Source: Haematobia irritans | Lineage: Eukaryota; Arthropoda; Insecta; Diptera; Muscidae | Assembly (NCBI RefSeq): GCF_050003625.1 | Contig: NC_134397.1 | Coordinates: 198,421,063-198,485,062 of the forward strand | Direction: 5' to 3' | Length of the DNA: 64,000 bases | Shown: positions 59,722 to 64,000 of the stretch, piece after piece | Layout: every line of letters begins with the position of its first letter | Position numbering within the stretch: the first letter of the stretch is position 1 | The notes under the pieces: model-generated | What the model saw: only the letters and a program-made list of their open reading frames with translations | Told to the model about the DNA's origin: nothing | Database searches by the model: none | Translations under genes and position numbers: made by a program

Positions 59722-60933
59722 ATAAGTCCCCGGTCTAACAAAGAAAAACACATTTTTTTTGTCAAAATTCGGTTTTATTATTCAACATAGTTCCCTTCAA
59801 GAGCGATACAACGATTATAACGACCTTCCAATTTTTTGATACCATTTTGGTAGTACTGCTACGGTTTTGCCTCAAAATAGGCCTCAGTTTCGGCGATCAC
59901 CTCTTCACTGCAGCCACATTTTTTCCCTTCGAGCATCCTTTTGAGGTCTGAGAACAAGAAAAAGTCGCTGGGGGCCAGATCTGGAGAATACGGTGGGTGG
60001 GGAAGCAATTCGAAGCCCAATTCATGAATTTTTGCAATCGTTCTCAATGACTTGTGGTGGAACAACACTTTTGTCTTCTTCATATGGGGCCGTTTTGCCG
60101 CGATTTCGACCTTCAAACGCTCCAATAACGCCATATAATAGTCACTGTTGATGGTTTTTCCTTTCTCAAGATAATCGATAAAAATTGTTCCATGCGAATC
60201 CCAAAAAATAGAGGCAATTACTTTGCCAGCGGACTTTTGAGTCTTTCCACAGCCGACTGTCGATTGGACTCAGGAGTGTAGTGATGGAGCCATGTTTCAT
60301 CCATTGTCACATATCGACGGAAAAACTCGGGTGTATTACGACTTAACAGATGCAAACATCGCTCAGAATCATCAACACGTTGTTGTTTTTGGTCAAATGT
60401 GAGCTCGCGCGGCACCCAATTTGCACAGAGCTTCCGCATATCCAAATATTGATGAATGATATGACCAACACGTTCCTTTGATATCTTTAAGGCCTCTGCT
60501 ATCTCGATCATTTTTATTTTACGGTCATTCAAAATCATTTTATGGAATTTTTGATGTTTTCGTCGGTAACCACCTCTTTCGGGCGTCCACTGCGTTCACC
60601 GTCCTCCGTGCTCATTTCACCACTCTTGAATTTTGCATACCAATCAATTATTGTTGATTTCCCTGGGGCAGAGTCCGGAAAGTCATTATCAAGCCAAGTT
60701 TTTGCTTCCACCGTATTTTTTCCCTTCAGAAAACAGTATTTTATCAAAACACGAAATTCCTTTTTTTCCATTTTTTTCACAATAACAAAAGTTGCTTCTC
60801 ACAAACTAATTGACTTACAGACGTCAAATTTTGACACGAATCATCTGAAGGTTGGTACTATACACAAATAATATGCATTTAAAACTAGCGACGCCATCTA
60901 TGTGTCAGAACGGGGACTTATCAGCCGACTTCT
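59722..60933 (-). mobile_element. Himar1-like mariner (irritans subfamily), dead
   Basis: The right TIR is clear: on the minus strand it reads GGCTGATAAGTCCCCGTTCT, followed by GACACATAGATGGCGTCGC, as in the Himar1/irritans type, with TA at 60934-60935. On the left only ATAAGTCCCCGGTCT is recognisable and the outer ~12 bases look like DINE sequence. The left end is therefore lost or recombined. Confidence 0.88.
59778..60771 (-). pseudogene. Himar1-like mariner transposase, multiply broken
   Basis: DD34D mariner transposase. The start at 60771 opens MEKKEFRVLIKYCFLKGK. The DNA-binding domain, WVPRELTFDQ linker motif and first Asp motif (VTMDETWLHHY) are present. Breaks: a frameshift between the first and second segments near 60535, loss of the EWTATGEP region with a frameshift near 60230, and a six-residue deletion turning LFHQDNAPCHKSL into LFHHKSL near 60040 that removes the second catalytic Asp. 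There is also a stop at 59859 just before the conserved C-terminus (CIALEGNYVE, stop 59778). The third Asp motif YSPDLAPSDFFLF is intact. The protein otherwise reads very close to the Himar1 consensus as I recall it. Confidence 0.92.
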
Positions 60934-61200
60934 TATTTATGATTTCTCTAAAACTCAAACAAAATTGTTTCTTATAAATCCAGAATCTGATCTAGTCTTC
61001 ATAGGTAGAACCTTAAAATGTATCTTCGGGAAGCGTACTGGTTGAACTGATCTGCTTGGGAGAATATCTGTCATCAAATCCCCTGAAATCCTATATATTA
61101 TCAAGTAACCCGCTACGGAGAGTTTTGAAAGGAATCTATTATATTTGATTCATTAATTATTTAAGATTCGGCCCGGCCGAACTTTCTACCGTATGTTTAG

Positions 61201-61590
61201 GGTAATGTATAATTTTGACTTATTTTGTTTCAAATAGGTTAAAAACAGAGTAGGATTTAATGAAATGCTACAAATTATTTAAATTTTGTCGAGAAAAAAA
61301 AATTCTCTAAAAATTGCGAAACTTTTTTGGCGACGCTTTTTTTTGCTGAGATTGGAAGCGATAACTCCATTATTTGCTTAGGCTAATATAATCTGGGTTT
61401 CTTGGCGTTATTTGGGATCAAAATTCAGAGATTTATTAATGCAGGAAAAAGGAAATTTATTAAAAAGCGACACATCATTACAAAAGTATTAACGATACAG
61501 AAGTATTAACGAAAAATTAATAAATTCGCAATTAAAAAGCACAACGGAAACGCTGCCCTTCACTGACATCCGATTTTTTTGCTCAGACCA
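61201..61590. other. Unique AT-rich DNA
   Basis: No recognisable feature. Confidence 0.5.
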
Positions 61591-61837
61591 GGTTAGGTTA
61601 GGTTAGGTTAGGTTAGGTGGCAGCCCGATGTATCAGGCTCACTTAGACTATTCAGTCCATTGTGATACCACATTGGTGAACTTCTCTCTTATCACTGAGT
61701 GCTGCCCGATTCCGTGTTAAGCTCAATGATAGGGGACCTCCTTTTTATAGCCGAGTCCGAACGGCGTTCTACATTGCAGTGAAACCATTTAGAGAAGCTT
61801 TGAAACCCTCAGAAATGTCACCAGCATTACTGAGGTG
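61591..61837 (-). mobile_element. 5'-truncated tRNA-derived SINE, inverted
   Basis: It begins with four GGTTA units and GGTGGCAGCCCGATG, and runs to CCAGCATTACTGAGG. The tRNA-like head is absent. No clear target duplication was found. Confidence 0.9.
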
Positions 61838-63230
61838 TTCATACCAAGAAATTCCTTTCTGTCATTTCAATGTGCATTTACTTGGCGTTTTTTCTTCGAG
61901 TGTATACCCGTTGGCGCACTCTCACAAACGAGCATAGAGTTATATGCTTCATGACTGCTTTGTGTCTTACGATGTCTTGTTTTAGTTTTATTTTTTATTA
62001 TGGCGCTTTTTACGGCAAAAGTAGTTCATGTCATTGACCTCTACAGAAAATGCGCTATGATCATAGCTCTGCTACGTCAAGCTTGGCTCCAAGTTTTTTT
62101 TGTTTTCTTGAATGAAAGGCACAACCAACGATTTCATTCAGTCTCTGTTTTGGTAACTGACGTTTTGTTTTTGTGTTTTGCTTTGGTTTTTGTCATTGTC
62201 AGTTTTCTTTCGAATTTAGAAAAAAAAAATAAATAAATCGTTATTTTACGATTATTTTCAAATTTTTCGCGTCTCACTTAGTTGTTGTTTGGCTGTTTTG
62301 TTGCAATTGTTGTCAATGTTGAGTGTCATGTCAATTTGCCAAAGAGGCTCACTCCAACTATGGCCAATGAATATCCGTTGCAAACTTTGGCTTAGACCAT
62401 AAAATTTTGTTGTTGTTGTAATGGTCATCATTTGTACCCCCACTATGTACATAGTGGCGGCACCCAAAGTAAGAGGAAGTTTATGGCTAAAAAAAGTAGT
62501 TTGGCAAATATTTTTGCACGCATTCCACATACTCAAAGATAGTCTGACAGATGAGTGGGGGGGGGGGCAACTATGAATATTTACATACAATGTATGAATG
62601 AATGAAACTATGAACTTATGTACCCCTATGGCTAGGTATAGGTGTGTGTGTGTGTGCGTTTTTACGGCTACTACGATGTGAACGTCATATTGTCTGTGGA
62701 TTTCTTTTGCAAATTATTCAAAATCTCACTTCCTCCTCTCTCTTTCTCTCGCTCTCTCTTTTTCTCACACACTCTGGGAGACCCCATTGATCGACTAACG
62801 CCCCCCTAAAAATACGCAAACTAATCGTTTTGGGATTTTATGGATCGTTTGTTTTTGTCATCGAATTCGAAGAAGATTTCACTTTTTAAATTCAAAACAA
62901 ACAAATTAAAATAAATTGGTGTTGTTCTTGTTGTTGTTGTTGTTGATATTTTTCTGTCTCTTGACTTATGAATAACAATTCATGCAAATGGATCTCTAAT
63001 AACCCACACTCTTACAAAGATTAATAGACATTGGAAGAAGAAGAAGATGAAACTGTTCCCATAAACTCTAATGCTCTAAAGTTTAATATCGATGATGTGG
63101 AAAATTAATCATCAGATATAGTGCAGAAAATAATCACTATGGCAAATGGAAACTTTGTTTGATAGTACTTCATTTAATGGCAATCCTTGTAGGCCTGATG
63201 GTAGAGATATCTTGCATGGTCTGATAAGTG
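61838..63230. other. Unique DNA without a recognisable gene
   Basis: Microsatellite-like patches: G9 near 62560, (GT)n near 62645, CTCTCTCTTTCTCTCGCTCT near 62738, GTTGTTGTTGTTG near 62930. A 78-codon hydrophobic frame at 62000-62236 has no recognisable signal or domain context. It could be upstream or intronic DNA of a host gene. Confidence 0.5.
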
Positions 63231-63800
63231 TTAAGGATAGTTCGAACGGCCGAATCTTAAATACCCACCACCATGAACCAAATATAATAGTTTCCTTTGA
63301 AAAGAGTTCGTTGTAGCGGGTTACTAGATAATATATAGAATTTCAGGAGGGATTTGATGACACATATTCTCCTAAGCAGATCAGTGCAACCAGTACACTT
63401 CCTGAAGATAAAGTTAAAGATTATTATAGGTAGACTATAAAGACTAGATCAGATTCTGGATTTATAAGAACCATTTTTGTTTGCGTTTTAGAGGAATCGT
63501 AAACATCTCGTATAAGTGTGCAAGAAAATGATGAAATAACGACTTGATTTGAAATCTAAAATCTGTATATTTTTACCCCCATAATAATTCATATGATTAC
63601 AGGAAGTAAAATCTAGAAATTTTACTGTCAGTTTCAAGCAATTTTCATGATCACTGCGCTTTCTACGTCCTCAAGAAATGAAATCAGTCTTACCAAAATC
63701 TACGGTTTATATAAGCCCAAGGAGTTTTGCAATAAAATATTTTTTGTGTGCAATCAAGAAATTAATTGATTCAATTCAATTTTATACCCACCACCATAGA
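63231..63800 (-). mobile_element. DINE/Helentron-like fragment (TTTTGGTATA subfamily)
   Basis: ACGGCCGAATCTTAAATACC at the left and ATACCCACCACCATAG at the right. The middle matches 17570-17890 in reverse. Most of the core is deleted and an AATTGATT MITE fragment lies near 63745-63780. Confidence 0.7.
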
Positions 63801-63895
63801 CCCAGCAAAATAAATTGGAAGTTCTTCTCAAGGCACAACTTTAAAAGAACTTCCAAAAATGCCCTCCCAAAGATGTTCTTTATTTTTACTGCACA
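63801..63895 (-). mobile_element. Small MITE-like element (CAGCAAAA end)
   Basis: Reverse relative of the 53793-53875 segment: CAGCAAAATAAATTGGAAG, AACTTCCAAAAATGCC, AGATGTTCTTTATTTTTACT. It has a GGAAGTTCTT...AAGAACTTCC foldback. Confidence 0.6.
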
Positions 63896-64000
63896 GGAAG
63901 TTCATTTGAGTAAATTTTTTTATAATCCGCTTATTTCATATTTTTAATGGGATTTTTTGTTATTTGTTTCACATAAGTTAAAAACATATTAAGAATTAAT

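Larger units (their letters stand above)
59676..61200 (+). mobile_element. DINE/Helentron-like pieces flanking a mariner
   Basis: The 5' piece (59676 to about 59722) is TATACCCTTCACCACTACTC...ATAATAAGTCTGTGCAT. The 3' piece (about 60940-61200) matches 14560-14810 and ends ATTCGGCCCGGCCGAACTTT. The two pieces come from different subfamilies, so a simple single insertion does not explain the locus. Confidence 0.65.

Noticed and set aside
61591..61620. Telomeric TTAGG array
   Set aside because: Only about four units, directly joined to a SINE body. It is the SINE tail.
62000..62236. 78-codon hydrophobic frame as a small membrane protein
   Set aside because: No domain, no supporting context, and a length expected by chance in such DNA.

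Overview
The window is AT-rich, repeat-dominated DNA from a higher fly. A muscid (Musca, Stomoxys or Haematobia type) fits best, because it carries a mariner closely resembling Himar1 of Haematobia irritans, DD37E and DD41D Tc1/mariner elements, a tRNA-derived SINE, and very abundant DINE-1/Helentron-like non-autonomous elements. The species cannot be fixed by reading alone. I found no host gene. Every recognisable protein stretch is a transposase or its remnant, so this is an intergenic or intronic transposon landscape.

Layout. 0-6.2 kb: SINE, decayed mariner transposase, a DD37E element inserted into one unit of a tandem duplication (the other unit keeps the empty site), an old SINE, then two head-to-tail DINE-like elements. 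6.2-12.4 kb: a TGACTCACG-rich repeat, a DINE-like element holding a SINE and a MITE, and a DD41D (rosa-type) mariner inside a (TA)n tract. 12.5-20.0 kb: a giant inverted repeat with arms of about 3.6 and 3.8 kb around an 89-bp centre, the arms about 98-99% identical where I compared them. 20-33.7 kb: minisatellite, DINE-like elements, a hairpin MITE and a SINE among unique AT-rich DNA. 33.7-38.7 kb: one 5-kb minisatellite. 38.7-47 kb: unique and low-complexity DNA, a DINE-like element carrying a second DD41D copy, and a 5'-truncated SINE. 47-50 kb: minisatellite in a higher-order arrangement. 50-59.5 kb: DINE-like element, MITEs, another 2.5-kb minisatellite. 59.7-64 kb: a dead Himar1-like mariner inside DINE-like sequence, a SINE and unique DNA.

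Two components dominate. The first is a DINE-like superfamily in at least three subfamilies: a 5' end with TATACCC...GGGTATA, a core of ~150-bp tandem subrepeats, and a palindromic 3' end (TTCGGCC T GGCCGAA in two subfamilies). The second is a 29-bp minisatellite whose unit contains the perfect palindrome ATTTTCTATAGAAAAT. It starts next to a conserved leader inside DINE-like elements and has expanded at many loci, more than 13 kb in total here.

The transposase genes are all broken (frameshifts, internal deletions, loss of a catalytic Asp), so nothing encoded here is likely to move by itself. The SINE and MITEs depend on enzymes supplied elsewhere. The most unusual object is the 7.5-kb palindrome, which if transcribed would give a very long double-stranded hairpin.
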